Made by a program: the position numbers and the translations under genes. DNA of 64,000 nt from Lepidodermella squamata (taxonomy: Eukaryota > Gastrotricha): positions 744,001 to 808,000 of the forward strand of contig JBLDXI010000007.1 in the NCBI GenBank assembly GCA_047495785.1, written 5' to 3'. Below, one piece after another: positions 25,201-36,701 of the stretch. Numbering within the stretch: the first letter of the stretch is position 1; every line of letters begins with the position of its first letter. The notes under the pieces are model-generated. The model did not search any database. It was given only the letters and a program-made list of their open reading frames with translations, and was not told where the DNA came from.

Positions 25201-28200
25201 CCGTTTTTTTGTCCCCCTGGACTGAAACGGCCGCTATTATAAGTTACTCCCACCCGTGTCGACTGTTGACATTTTTTCCAATTCCGAATTTCCGTTCGGG
25301 TTGGAAGAGGCGCAGAACAGCTGGTGCACTTGGCACCCGAATTTTTTTTATCCTTTCCGAATATGTCGTGTATTGATTCGCGGCGATTCGCACTCTCGTA
25401 TCATTACTCTCGAGTGTAGGTATTTTAGTCCGACGATATTTCTCTACTTTCTTTCTTTATTCTTACTTTTTTATGCGCAAATTTATTGCCGGCGTAATTT
25501 AGCTGGCTAAATTTGCGCGCATACGCGGCGTTCACGGTTGGCCGCATTCCGCATTCTGCCGGGCTTTCCTTTTCCTCTCGTGCCAGGCAGCGCAGTTCCT
25601 GTCCTGTGCCGTTGGCTGGCCGGGTTCGCGTGAGCTAGTGCGTGGGGCCCTTGGCATTGTAAAAACGCATGGCTATCGTATCCATAGCTTCGTAGTTCTT
25701 TTATCGTTGTATGCGAAATTTTTAAAATCAAATTATGTGAATAATAAAAATAATTTGCCTCGTTTTGAGATTTAGCATTGAGACTCACTTCTACATAACA
25801 TATTGCCGTGCGATAAGTTTTATACACGGCATTGAATAAAAATAGTAATAATAGTGCAGTAAAAATAGTATGGGCCTTAGCGCTATTAAAACCTTGGCCA
25901 AGAGGATGTAACGATAATCCCATTCACTTTATTTCTTCATACAAGACAATTTCGGCGGACATCTCGCTGCCGTAATGCAATTTGTGTCTCAAGTTGGTTC
26001 GTTTCTTCCCTATCCTTTCGTCGGTTGCCGATCGCTGCGTATTCAGCGGCGCTTGTTTGTGGTTGAACATTTTTCGTGGGCATCACTGAATTTATTAGAA
26101 CACAGTTTTATTCATTACACATCGGCACAACAAATTTTTCATCAATTTATTACGACTCATTGGCTCTTTCTTTTTCCGAGCCAACTGTTCGATTATTGAC
26201 GCCGGCTGCTATACTACTACGACAGCGCTGGCTCGCTTGTTTTCGGAATATTCACACAATTTGACAAAATTTACGGGCGCGCGTCTCGTATTTTGCTGTA
26301 CGCGCGATATAGCTGTTTGTTGTGCGATAGCAGCGCGATTGCCAGCTCGAATATGTGTGTTGATACAAATAAAACACGCGCTTTGCGCACGCTCTTCCTC
26401 TAAAATCGAGGTTCGGCGAGGCGCCGCTGAATCACGCGCTCAAGCTGTATCTTCACTTCACGTATATAGCGTAATATATAACAACATCGCTTTTTAGCCA
26501 TAGCATGTAAAAGTGCACTCGCGCGACGACTATCGAGCACGCCAACGTCTAGAGATACATTCGTAAATTTGCTCCCTTCTTGCTACTCGATATCACTCAC
26601 AACACACACCAATCGTAATAATTTTAATGATAGGTAGTAATAGTAGTTATCTTCAACTTGTGTCGCGCGTTGAAAAAGCTTCGATTTTTATTTCCTATTC
26701 CTAGATTTTCATAACATGTGCGCAAGACGTGTATTACATTTCGGTTATCAATGGGGTAGATCGTATTGAAAGCAAACCTGTTATGGTTGTGCCTTGCAAG
26801 TTGCTGATATTAGCACGTCAGAACATCAGCTGCAGCGACAACGGCCGCGAAACGCCGACTTGACTCGCCGCCGCGTTGAAAAGCATGCGCCTAAGACGCC
26901 GGCGGGGTGACGTTGACGCACCCTTCGCCGCTCTGCTGCACAACCTTCAACGCCGTCAACACCGTCACACACCGCTGCACACACCGCGGCGGTGTAGGAT
27001 AGTCAGCAGCCGACGGGACATTTCGCTCCTGCCGGCTCGGCTGCTCGTTATGCTCACTGTCTTCAATCTGCTGTCTAGACATATAGGTGAAGATTCGTCA
27101 TCGGTTTAACACATGTGTTTTGGCGTCGATTAAAATTAATAAATATTAATTAACTACTATTAAAAAATATTTGAAGTTGCGCGTTTCGAATTTTATTTTA
27201 ATTTCAATTTTTTTCAAATTTTCATGTTTTTTAATTTTATTAATTTATTTAAAAAACAGGCACCGCTGCTCTTTCGGATGAAAAACGGCTCATCAAGCGC
27301 CTTATAGACAACTATACACAAGCTGGTAAGATTGGTCGACCCGTCAAAAGCCAGTAAGTTGATCTATTTTTGCCAAAAAATGACCATGAAAAAATGCTTC
27401 TCCAATAGAAATGAAACGCTACGGGTCGAGTATGGCCTTAGCCTTATTCAAATTATGGATTTGGACGAGAAGAATCAAATTCTTACTACAAACGTCTGGT
27501 GCAAATATGTGAGTGGAAATTTAGAGTTAATGTGTCTTTTTAATCGAAATTCCTCCGATTTCAGAAATGGTTAGACCACTTTTTAACATGGAATGAAGCA
27601 GACTTTGGTGGCGTAAAACAAATCCGTATTCCAATTCATTTCATTTGGTATGGCTTTTGTGTTTGCCAGCGATTTTTTTGAAACCGTTTTCCTTTTCCAA
27701 CAGGAAACCGGATTTTGTGTTATACAATTAGTAAGTTCTATTTTTTGAACCTATCGCTCTTTAGGTGATACATTTTCTTCGAATTTAGTGCTGATGAGAG
27801 ACTTACGGAGCATCGCGATGCGATGGCAGTTATTACCTCAGACGGAAGTGTCACATGGATCCCGCCTGCCATCTTCAAATCGACATGTGAAATTGATACG
27901 ACTAATTTTCGTTAGTTTTTCACCCTAACACACGTGCCAGGCGCCTTGATATTTAATTTCTCATTTCGCCGAACAGCTTTCGACGAGCAGAACTGCTCGA
28001 TGAAGTTTGGATCGTGGACGTACAACGGCAATGCGCTAGATCCTTTCTTCTTCGAAAGCAAAGAATACATCGCGCTGGACGACTACGTTCGCTCGCAGGA
28101 ATGGATCATCTTGGAGCATGGTGCAAAGAAGAACATTCAGATTTATGAATGCTGTCCTAACGAGCCTTATCCTGATCTTACCTTCAACATCAGTGAGCTT

Positions 28201-29558
28201 TTGATTGGTACAACTATAGCCGTCTTTATATGAATTTTCGCGCGTAGAATTGAGGCGGAAGGCAGCTTTTTACAACTACATCCTGATCTTGCCCTGTGTA
28301 CTCCTGTCAACCATCACGATGGTCCTGTTCATGCTGCCGCCAGAATCGCCAGCGAAAATGCAATTGGGCATCAACATTTTCGTCGCTTTCTTCCTTCTCT
28401 TGCTCTTGCTCAAAGACACTACGCCACCAGCTTCGCATCGCATTCCGCTGATTGGTAAGTTTTGCGCGGGATGATTCATCACTTCCTTATTCGATCATTT
28501 TATAGGCGCCTATTATTGTTTCAACATGATTATGACAACGGTCTCAACTTTCTTGTGCGCTGTCGTTGTCGACATGCACTTTCGTGCTGACAAGCGAAGT
28601 CCGCCTCCTCGTTGGCTCAAAAACGTAAACAATGATAGAGCCCTTGAAATTGAGCAGTTTTTGAGTAATTTCTATACAATCTAGCTGATGATCGACGTTA
28701 TGGCGCGAGCCATGTGCATCCGAGTGCCGAAGCCGAAGAAGCCGCAACCCGGCCAGCCGGTAATAATGGGCGGCGCGACGCGATCGGCGTCGATGGGCGC
28801 CTCGCTGGCTCAAACTGCTCAGGGTATGCACCGGCGCTCGCTCGAGCAGAACGTCAGCGGAGCTGCTGGTGAAGCTCAAAGCCTGACGGGCAGCTTGCGC
28901 TCGAGCGGCCACGCCGGCGCTGCTCAACAGCTGTCGAGTTCTACTCAACGCCCTCTTAAAAGCCAGGGGCAAAGTTCGCGAGGCCAATCGCGTAACTTCA
29001 ACAAATTTGAGGTACTACTCAGCTTTCATCATTCAGCTTTCATCCATCTTGTTTTTTCAGCTGAATGAATTATTACCAAGTCAACAAGGCAATCCTAACA
29101 ATGCACCTTCTCCGACCGGTGGTAGCGGCGCCTGCATGATGGCGCCATCAGTGTCGTGTCAACAACAGCCGTTGTCGACGCTAGCTGGCTCGCCGTCCGT
29201 TATCGGCGGACTGTCTCAGAAGCCAGCCGACATGGGCGAGGAGGCGCAAGCCGGTGCTGGAGCTGGTGACACGTCGCCGATTCACTTTCCCCAGTCGGCG
29301 GAGAACGAAGTGCGCGAGATCAAGAAGCTGATCCGCGCTTACATTCAGAAGACGCAATCCAAGGAGCAAACTATGCAGGGCACGTCCGAGTGGCGCATCA
29401 TCAGCATGGTGCTCGATCGCATCTTCTTTTATTTATACATCGCCTGCATGATTATTTCGCTGACTAAGCTTTTCCCTCAACCGCCTGCAGACCTCATCGA
29501 AGGACCGCGCTTTCCCAACGGCACCGCTATCCTTGAAGGTGAATCGTCGGAGCATTAG
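22246..29558 (+). CDS. Nicotinic acetylcholine receptor-type Cys-loop subunit
   Basis: Pentameric ligand-gated channel subunit. Exons: 22246-22540, 27260-27353, 27409-27508, 27565-27647, 27704-27730, 27789-27910, 27977-28192, 28248-28454, 28506-28624, 28685-29011 and 29061-29558, all in phase, 695 residues with this first exon. It shows SDEKRLIKRLIDNY at the mature N-terminus, loop A WKPDFVLYNYADE, the 13-residue Cys-loop ending FPFDEQNC, loop B GSWTYNG, and adjacent cysteines in loop C (YECCP), which makes it alpha-type. M1 ends at the Pro-Pro before M2. M3 begins IPLIGAYYCFNM. A long Ser/Gly/Gln-rich loop (about 195 residues) separates M3 from M4 (IFFYLYIACMIISLTKLF). The M2 start is ESPAKMQLG: Pro-Ala replaces Gly-Glu of cation channels, and 9' is Val. 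The 22.2 kb exon has 69 residues before its hydrophobic signal-like segment, so its true start is uncertain. Confidence 0.9.
24542..24583. repeat. AT-rich palindromic repeat
   Basis: ATACATATATATGTAT at 24542-24557 is a perfect 16-base palindrome, followed by an imperfect second TATATACATATATA stretch to 24583. It is simple-sequence DNA inside an intron, with no clear function. Confidence 0.7.
26885..27086 (+). CDS. Candidate third alternative first exon of the nicotinic-type subunit
   Basis: ATG at 26885 opens 67 codons ending in a GTGAAG donor, again in phase 1, the phase required by the exon at 27260 only 173 bases downstream. The distal part is hydrophobic (LLPARLLVMLTVFNLL). A second in-frame ATG at 27050 would leave only 12 codons. 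The first 45 residues are Arg/His-rich and unlike a signal peptide. Chance agreement of phase is one in three, so this is weaker than the other two candidates. Confidence 0.3.
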
Positions 29559-30589
29559 AACTTCCTAGTTTATACTGTGGAAATGACAGAACAAGCGCGC
29601 TTTATTATAAAATCCACCTTTTATCAAACAATTTCAAAAACGCAACTTTTTTCATGAACCATTACAACTACACTCACTGCCACTTTTTCTGATATACTGT
29701 ACAATTTTCGTTATACTTGTCGATCGTGTCGATAGCGAATGATTCAAACTTAATGTACAAACTTCTCTACTACAGCATTATTTTCTCATTCAAATGAGGG
29801 CGGGATAGCGGTCATAACTGGACTCATTTTCATTCACTTGCTACCCGTCTGAATTATCAAAGCCCTGGAAGAATCACTTCGACACAAAAACTGCTTCTAT
29901 GGCACTGCGTAGAGACAGGTTAACAATATACGCACTGATTTATTGCTTCAGATAAAGAATAATCCGAATCCATTATTTTGCGACTTGGTTTTGATTTCGC
30001 GGTCAGGAGGAGTTTATTTTCACTCGAAGGAAAAAACTAATTTTATTTCTAGCAATCTTACCTCGCCAGCTCCACCTCAGTCATACTTCACGAGCGGTTA
30101 TAGAAAAGAGATCTTTTATCGATTGATTGTAATTACATTATAATATATGTTATCATTGTATTGATTTTTTTACACTTGCAAAATGGACTGAAGAGAATAA
30201 AATTTGAGAAGTGTTATATGCGTATGCTTCAATTTGTCAAAAAATGTTGGAAATGGGATACTACGGCCCACGATGGCAGTACTCAGGTGAATCTCCGTCA
30301 AAATCCAGTGCAACATTGTGATAATCTTTATTGGCAACAAATGATAAGAGGTCTTCAGGGATGACATGCTTGCCAGGATTCAATAACAGCAGAAAAAGAA
30401 TAATCCAGTCCACGCATGAGCCAGCTTGATAAGAGTTCGAATAACTCCTAGAACTTAACTAAGCTGGCTCTCGAGAGTTGACAATGAATAGGTAAATGAG
30501 GAAAGTGTTGAATACAACATCAGAAAAAGGAGATACACGAAATCAACATTGACTTGAATTTAGGACTAAGAAAATCGAAATCCTGTTGC
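29559..30589. other. Intergenic between convergent channel genes
   Basis: 3' flanks of the nicotinic-type gene (plus) and the Cys-loop gene at 30590 (minus). It holds the hairpin at 30418-30470. A minus frame at 30520-30777 overlaps the end of the downstream gene in another frame and is a shadow. No gene is supported. Confidence 0.6.
30418..30470. repeat. Inverted repeat (10-bp stem, about 33-base loop)
   Basis: GAGCCAGCTT at 30418-30427 is matched perfectly by AAGCTGGCTC at 30461-30470. It lies between two convergent genes, about 120 bases beyond the stop of the minus-strand gene, so it could form a hairpin in either 3' transcript. It might also be a remnant of a small element. Confidence 0.7.
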
Positions 30590-32737
30590 TCAGAAGAAAT
30601 GACTTTGTTGGTTTGGATCAGGAGATTCTGCGGCGTAGCCAGTAGTTGTACCTTCGGCTGAACTAACGCCGTCTCCATCCAGACTACGCATATCGCACAG
30701 GTTCTCATTAGAAGCAGACCACAAAAGAGGAACAAACAGATACCCCGGCACAGCCATCGCCAGAAAAGCGCTGACAAGAAATGTCAGCACGTCAACTTTG
30801 TAGGCCAACTGCTTCCACAGTCTACCATTGCGGGCCTTGAAAGCTTGCTGTAAACGGGATGGCAACAAGGCATGTCGCCTCGCTGCCGTTGAAGCTCGTT
30901 GGCCTGTGCTTCTACGCCGGCTGTAGGTTGAAGCGCAGAACCCACAACAACGAATCCGCTTCAATGATTTCTTGACTCGTAACGGTGGGGCATTCGAGAC
31001 TCGAGGTCGGCGCACGCAGGTTGCTCGCTGGCAAGGAGCTACGGCATGAGTGTACGACAGACGCCTATCGCCTACTTTCTTCGAAGCTCCGATCGAATCA
31101 TCGTCTTCGATATCAGACCCATTTTCAATATGTTTCTCAAGGGAGTACTGTGGCTCAGCAATCATTGGAGAATCAGCTGATTTAGCATCACTATTGCTAA
31201 GCACTCTTGCCCTGACGTTAGAGAATCTGTAGCGCTTTTCGTAACTAGCCGGGAACGAAATCGCAGGTTCAGTAGTAGCTTTTGACAGCTGATTGAGGAA
31301 CTCGCCCGATTCTTCGCCGCTAATTTCCTTCGTAATAGCAGGTTCGTAAAAGCTAATCGAAACAGGTGGTGGTGGTGGCAGTGATGGTTGACTGTGTTCG
31401 TTCTCGACATGACTTGGTCCAGTTAACAAGTGCCGTGTGTCATTGAAGTCTACGCCATCGAGCGCATCTTCTGATTCGTCGCGTTCAGGCATTTCGCGCC
31501 AAATGACAGGAACCCAAATTAAGAGACAGACAAACAAGCGAGGCGGTGGCCGGTTTTGTGTTGTTAGGAGTCTCTCCACGAACACAGATTCAAAGATGCC
31601 AATGGCTGATAGTACAATCAAAGCGATGATGTACTTGGATAGCGCAGTTACAGCATCAGAGGTTTTGGGCTATGGTTGTAAACACACATTACGGACAACA
31701 ACTTAAAATTCTAACAAGCTCACCATTTCTTCTGTAACGATTGTCTGGAACACAACCAAAGTAAGGAGGTTAGTAGTACCGAAACCGATTCGGTCAGCCG
31801 TGGTATCTTGCGAAGAAATGACGAATACAGACATCTGAATCATAGACAATGTTGCACAAGGAAACATCAAGTTTATAATGTAGAAAGTCGATTTCCTGCG
31901 AACAGATATGTCGAACCGGAGTCGGGAGAAGGTTTCGTTAGTGAAGTACGTGTGATTATAAGTCTGTTAAACGGAAGTTCAAACCCTCTGTTTTGTATAA
32001 GCTGAATTAACTTACTGTGACACGCCACTGGCAAATGGTCCAAAGTTGCGAGACGAAGGAAGTGTCGAGCCGTAGCTCACTGGTTCCGTCGAAAACCAGA
32101 TTGTTAACCTCGAGAGACCAAGATTCGAACTCGAGGGAACATTTTTGGTAGTCAAAAGGAAAGGTCATAAGCTTCAAGTCGCACCATGTTCGAGCCGTCC
32201 CTGTAGGCACATATTTAAGCGTTCCATCACTCGAAACGCGTACATTGAAGCGATTATCCCGAGTTATCGAGTACAGATGATCTGCAGAATTAGTCATCTA
32301 TCAAAGGATGAAAGATGAAAAATCATTAATACAGCTAAGGAAACATAACGTACTGCTATATCGGGTAGACCAACTTGCTCAGCGTCTAAGGATAGGTATG
32401 TGATGTTTGCAAATTCCGATGGCGACCACTGCAGACGAGAGTCATGCCACTCGATAAATAAAGCAACGACCGACTCGAAGATGCCTTCTTTCTCAATCGT
32501 TGATTTGACTTTGATCAGCAAAACGTCCATATGCACTTTAAGTTGCTGAACGACTTGCGCTGCTTTATGGTAATTAGAGAAGAGTTTTCGAATTAGAGTC
32601 AGCGACACGCCACTAGGCTCGTGGGGTTCATCATCTGGCCCGTCATGAACCTCAATGGGCTCGGTAACTGTTTGAGTTTGTCGGACAAGAGCCATCAGCA
32701 GCAAAATTACAGCGAGATGTCGTCGGTAACAAATCAT
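30590..32737 (-). CDS. Divergent Cys-loop ligand-gated ion channel subunit (family member 1)
   Basis: Exons 32737-32354, 32297-32016, 31963-31724 and 31669-30590, in phase, 661 residues. A signal peptide is followed by a ligand-binding domain with EKEGIFESVVALFIEW, VGLPDIA joined to MTNSADHL (loop A region) and a 13-residue Cys-loop (Cys167 to Cys181, FPFDYQKC). Loop C has no adjacent cysteines (TYNHTYFTNETF). M1 carries the family proline-cysteine. M2 reads ADRIGFGTTNLLTLVV with Asp at -1', Arg 0', Leu 9' and Glu near 20', a pattern expected for cation rather than anion flow. The M3-M4 loop is about 240 residues, Ser/Arg-rich, with a CCGFC cluster, and M4 follows. It is paralogous to the genes at 51663 and 54960 but has fewer introns. 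The ligand is unknown. Confidence 0.88.
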
Positions 32738-33674
32738 TTCGACCTTGTTGCGACAATTTTCTTGCCAGATGCAGTACTGAACGGAAGTGATTTGAGTTTC
32801 GTGTGTGGCCTCGATGTTATTTACTGAGAAGCTACTGAGTGTAGCCGCTCACACCCGATTGTGATCGCACCTTACGACCGTTTATCGACGAACCGCTGCA
32901 CCCACCCTTGCATATCTAGGAAAACAACAAGGGCGTGAAACTGGGCATAGATGATGGACACACGGAACAAAGACGTAGAATTTTCTTCCGTTACAATCGA
33001 TTCCTCATTTAATGCGCTTTTATTACATTCTCTGTCTCAAGACATTCATACATAAAATACCTACGGATTCCTCGCTCCAGTAAACTTGAAATAAGTTTTT
33101 TTGAGAAAAGGATACAGCGCTAACATTTCTTTTATTACATGTCCCTTTTATTTATATCATATAAACGCATTCCTTCTATCACGTTTTTCATCCAAGTTGC
33201 AGTTTGTATTTTCTGGGAAGCAAATCATGAATTAATAAAGGTTCGGAGGAATGCTCAGACAATTTAGTTTGAAATAAATTGAACATAATAAGATTATTTT
33301 TGGAATACACAGGTTGCAATTTCAACTTGATTTAAGGAAAAAACGAAGACATTATCGTGGCTCATGCAGATTGTGTAGGTTCAAATCCTGAGTTTAGACG
33401 GCTATTCCGATTTATTGTCGCCGCGATATCGGGGATTTTAATGTCTGTCGTATTATCCTAAATCTGCAGTCCACACGTGGACGATACCTGTAAAATTCGA
33501 CAACAGCCCTGCAAGGCTTCTCCGAAGTACTTTGATGTAGGCTGAAAATTTGGCTAAGCCTCTAAATTGTCTGTCATGCGGCCGAAAATATATGATCTGA
33601 AACAAAAATAATCGCACCCCTTTATTTCAACGGATTCGAGATTTGAGTGCGTTAGAGATAACCCAGCGTGGATT
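32738..33674. other. Intergenic, upstream of channel gene 1
   Basis: About 0.9 kb of AT-rich DNA between the start of the minus-strand channel gene and the stop of the first GPCR of the array. It would contain the channel promoter. Nothing else is recognised. Confidence 0.5.
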
Positions 33675-35206
33675 TCAGCCTGATTTCATAACCGACAAAC
33701 TTGTTCTATTTCGCATTCCGGCCACTGAATCCGTGCTTTTCAGCCGATGTCGGTTGCGATGACGCCTTATGATGAACAAAAACGATCGGCCGTAGATTAG
33801 AGGGTTAACCACAGTATTTAGCTGAAAATAAAACAGGGAAGCTGAATAAAGAGCATTTATATCCAAATAAGAAACTCACGGAAAGAACGAATTCAAAGAT
33901 TTTCAGATGCGAAAGGAGTTGTGCCATTACTTCGATGCGAAATTCAGTGGTAAAAACTAGCTTGTTGGCGATTTGCAGACACACGAAAGGTAACCACGTG
34001 ATGAAGAATAAACCCAGAGTCAGCATGAGTGAATTTCTGTGAAAAAACAGTTAAGCAATTGGAATTCATTCAAAGCATGAGAAATTACGAGAAACGCTTC
34101 CGACCCGCAAGTAGGCTCGACTGTTGAATAGAGCTCTTTGACCTCGGTATCGGACTGCATGTTGAAGACATTGCAGCTGGTGAGTTCATCTTCGTGACCG
34201 AATATCGGCAGGGAATCACCAATTCACTCATGGCGCGATTCAAAACTGGAGAACAATTGGAAAGATTGACTTGCAAACGGCCATGTTCCTCTTGCCTAGG
34301 ACCGACGGATGAAACGGAAACCTCCTGATTAGAAGAGGACTTTCGTTGATCAGATTGGCTGTTTGCGAACAAGCTGCTCTGCGATCTTCGAAGTCGAATG
34401 ATAGTTTTCGTGTACAGTGCGACGCAGATGAAAGCAACAACAACCCAGACGACAATTGCCACGATTTCATTCACTGGATTGCGATCACAGATGTCTAGAA
34501 CTTCACAGTAATTTTCCGGGAATATCTTGTCCTCATCTGATACGATCGATCTCTTGCATGATTGATCAATGTTTATACTGAAAAACCAATCGAAAAATGC
34601 GGCGAAAAAAGCCAAGATGACGTAGATGGCTGTCGCAATTACAAAGTTGGAAGTTAACCTCGAATTTTGAAGGCGATGGTGGATGGGGTGGCAAACTGCG
34701 AAGTAGTTATCCATTGCGCAGCCAAGCGATGCGCCAATAACAAGTAGATGCCAGAATGATCTCATACCGCCTTGCTTCAAGACTCTCAAACAGGTGATCC
34801 AAGCTCCAGAAGGTTGAGCAAATTTGAGTGAAATCAATTCAGTCAGATGGCTTGTGCAGAATAAGATATGGGCTACCGTCAGCAGTGCCACGTAAACGCA
34901 ATGGCTGCGTAGGTTAGAGAGTCGGGTCAGAGAAGTCAGCATAACTATGAATACGAGGAGATTTAGCAGGAGACCAATGCTGTAAACTGCCGCATCAGCG
35001 TATTCTTGTTTGCTAACTGGCTGCTCCTTCGCGATTAATTCTACCAAATTGTGTAAACTGGATACATTTTTGATGAGCAGTTCATAAGGAGACTCGTAAT
35101 CATCCACCTCACTGCTACCAAAGCTGGGTGCGATCGCCACATTGATCACTAGGTCTTCCACAAATCCAACTGAATTGTTTTTCAAGAAAATGCTCCAGCT
35201 ATTCAT
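33675..35206 (-). CDS. Class A GPCR of the DNY array, member 1
   Basis: Exons 35206-34089, 34036-33880 and 33821-33675, 473 residues. Exon 1 carries TM1-TM5 and the third loop, exon 2 TM6 and exon 3 TM7 plus tail. DRY is replaced: GCAMDNYFAVCHP. The second extracellular loop has CEVLDIC, the array's C-x5-C motif. The third loop (about 100 residues) is Ser-rich and ends LLAGRKRFS before TM6 (FFITWLPFVCLQIANK). TM7 has NTVVNPLIYG, a classical NPxxY and the only one of the four with it. Five bases upstream of the ATG a CAG acceptor-like site occurs. It is most diverged from the other members. The ligand is unknown. Confidence 0.88.
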
Positions 35207-36701
35207 TGTCGCTGATGGTAAAGTGTATCGCTGCTGTTAGTCTTGCGTGGAAAAAGGGTTGTACGGGTTAGACGTTGCGGCATTTTCATTAGTGATATAA
35301 GTTTAATCTCTTATCGCCAGTTATATCCTACGTGTGTCCAGAAGTAAGCCGCCGTGATCTGTGAATGTCTCTAAACCGCTTGTATTATGAAGGTGCGACC
35401 TCACAAATCGTATTATACGAGGGACGGGGGAAAGCGTCTTCAATCGGTGAAATTGCTGACGCTGATCGCGAGGTTGAAGATGCACTCGAGAATTGCAATG
35501 CAGACGAATCCCGATAAGCTCGGTTATTAGTGTTTGCTGTAAATTCAACTGCTAAATTAACTTGCGTCAATTAAGCTGACAGGATTAATAATCAAAATGT
35601 AATGATACTTGCCGGATGTTCAAAATAAACAGTTTCATCTAGATAAAAGCTGGACTCATTTTTGGGTCGAGTTAATTATGGAAATAATTCGCGAATGGAT
35701 CTCGTCAGGAATTCAGCATAGGTGGGGAGAACATTGGTCCATCGAGGATCGAGGTAGATGAGATATATCCGATTTCCCGAAATAGTTCTCCTGAAAAACT
35801 GTTAGGCAAAATAAATGTCTGACGATTTTATTGAAAGATACTCTGCTGTAAAATCATTCGAATCGCGCGATATCACACGGAATATTCCCTTGGGAGCCTT
35901 GGGAGCAATCAAAAATAAGATAGATTTATATAACTCGTAAAGAGGTTGAATTTAACTTTCAAACGAGAAAGCGGGCTTGGCGCGTAATATATTAGGGTAC
36001 GCGGAAGTATTGCATGCCTTGCAGCCCTGGTGCGCCACGTATATATAAATTCCCCGAAAAGGCTGCGAGGTGCTAGGAGAAGAACCTATCATGTGTATGA
36101 TATTTCTCCGAAAATACATCCATGTGGCGAGCAGTTTTTCCTCGAAAAGTAGAAACAATTGACTGTTAAGGCCTTGTGACTAAAACGTTTTAGTCTCAAG
36201 GTTAAAATCCGTTTCACGCGAAACGTAAATCAAACACATGGTTCTTTCACTATTGATTCACATTTGCAAGTAATTTTCCGAAAACACGTACATTTCGCTG
36301 CGTTAGGCGTTAGGTATATTGAATTCCAGGTAATACGGAAATAAGCTAGAGTAATAAGCAGCAATTTGTGAATAAATAGCGGCGACTTTGTCCAAAAATA
36401 ACACATATCCATTGCACATAGATACATAAAAGGAGGAAATTTAGGAAAACTCCTATATGAGCATTGTGTTGATAGAATCAAAATGTTGGCACATTTTTGT
36501 GCATTAGCTTACCCCCGTTTTTCAGTAAGGTTAGAAGAAAACTCCCACTTGCAATTAGGTTGATTTATTTTACTTCCAAACCAGAGCAGTTCTCATTCCA
36601 TGAAATTGTTCCAGCGGCCTCGAAAAATCTATCAGGGCTTTTTGCTTTATTACCAGCATTCAACCTGATTGAGTCGATCATCGATCATTACTATCTATTG
36701 A
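35207..36701. other. Intergenic within the GPCR array (members 1 and 2)
   Basis: About 1.5 kb upstream of member 1 and downstream of member 2. Short minus frames at 35321-35570 and 36230-36481 have no domain. One of them is near a short stretch (35500-35518) weakly resembling 42069-42087. No gene is called. Confidence 0.5.

Larger units (their letters stand above)
22541..27259. other. Large first intron of the nicotinic-type gene
   Basis: About 4.7 kb between the 22.2 kb exon and the first conserved exon. It contains the AT palindrome at 24542-24583 and a third candidate first exon at 26885-27086. The rest is AT-rich with GCGCG clusters (for example 24440-24475, 26270-26430). No independent gene was found. 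Confidence 0.55.
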
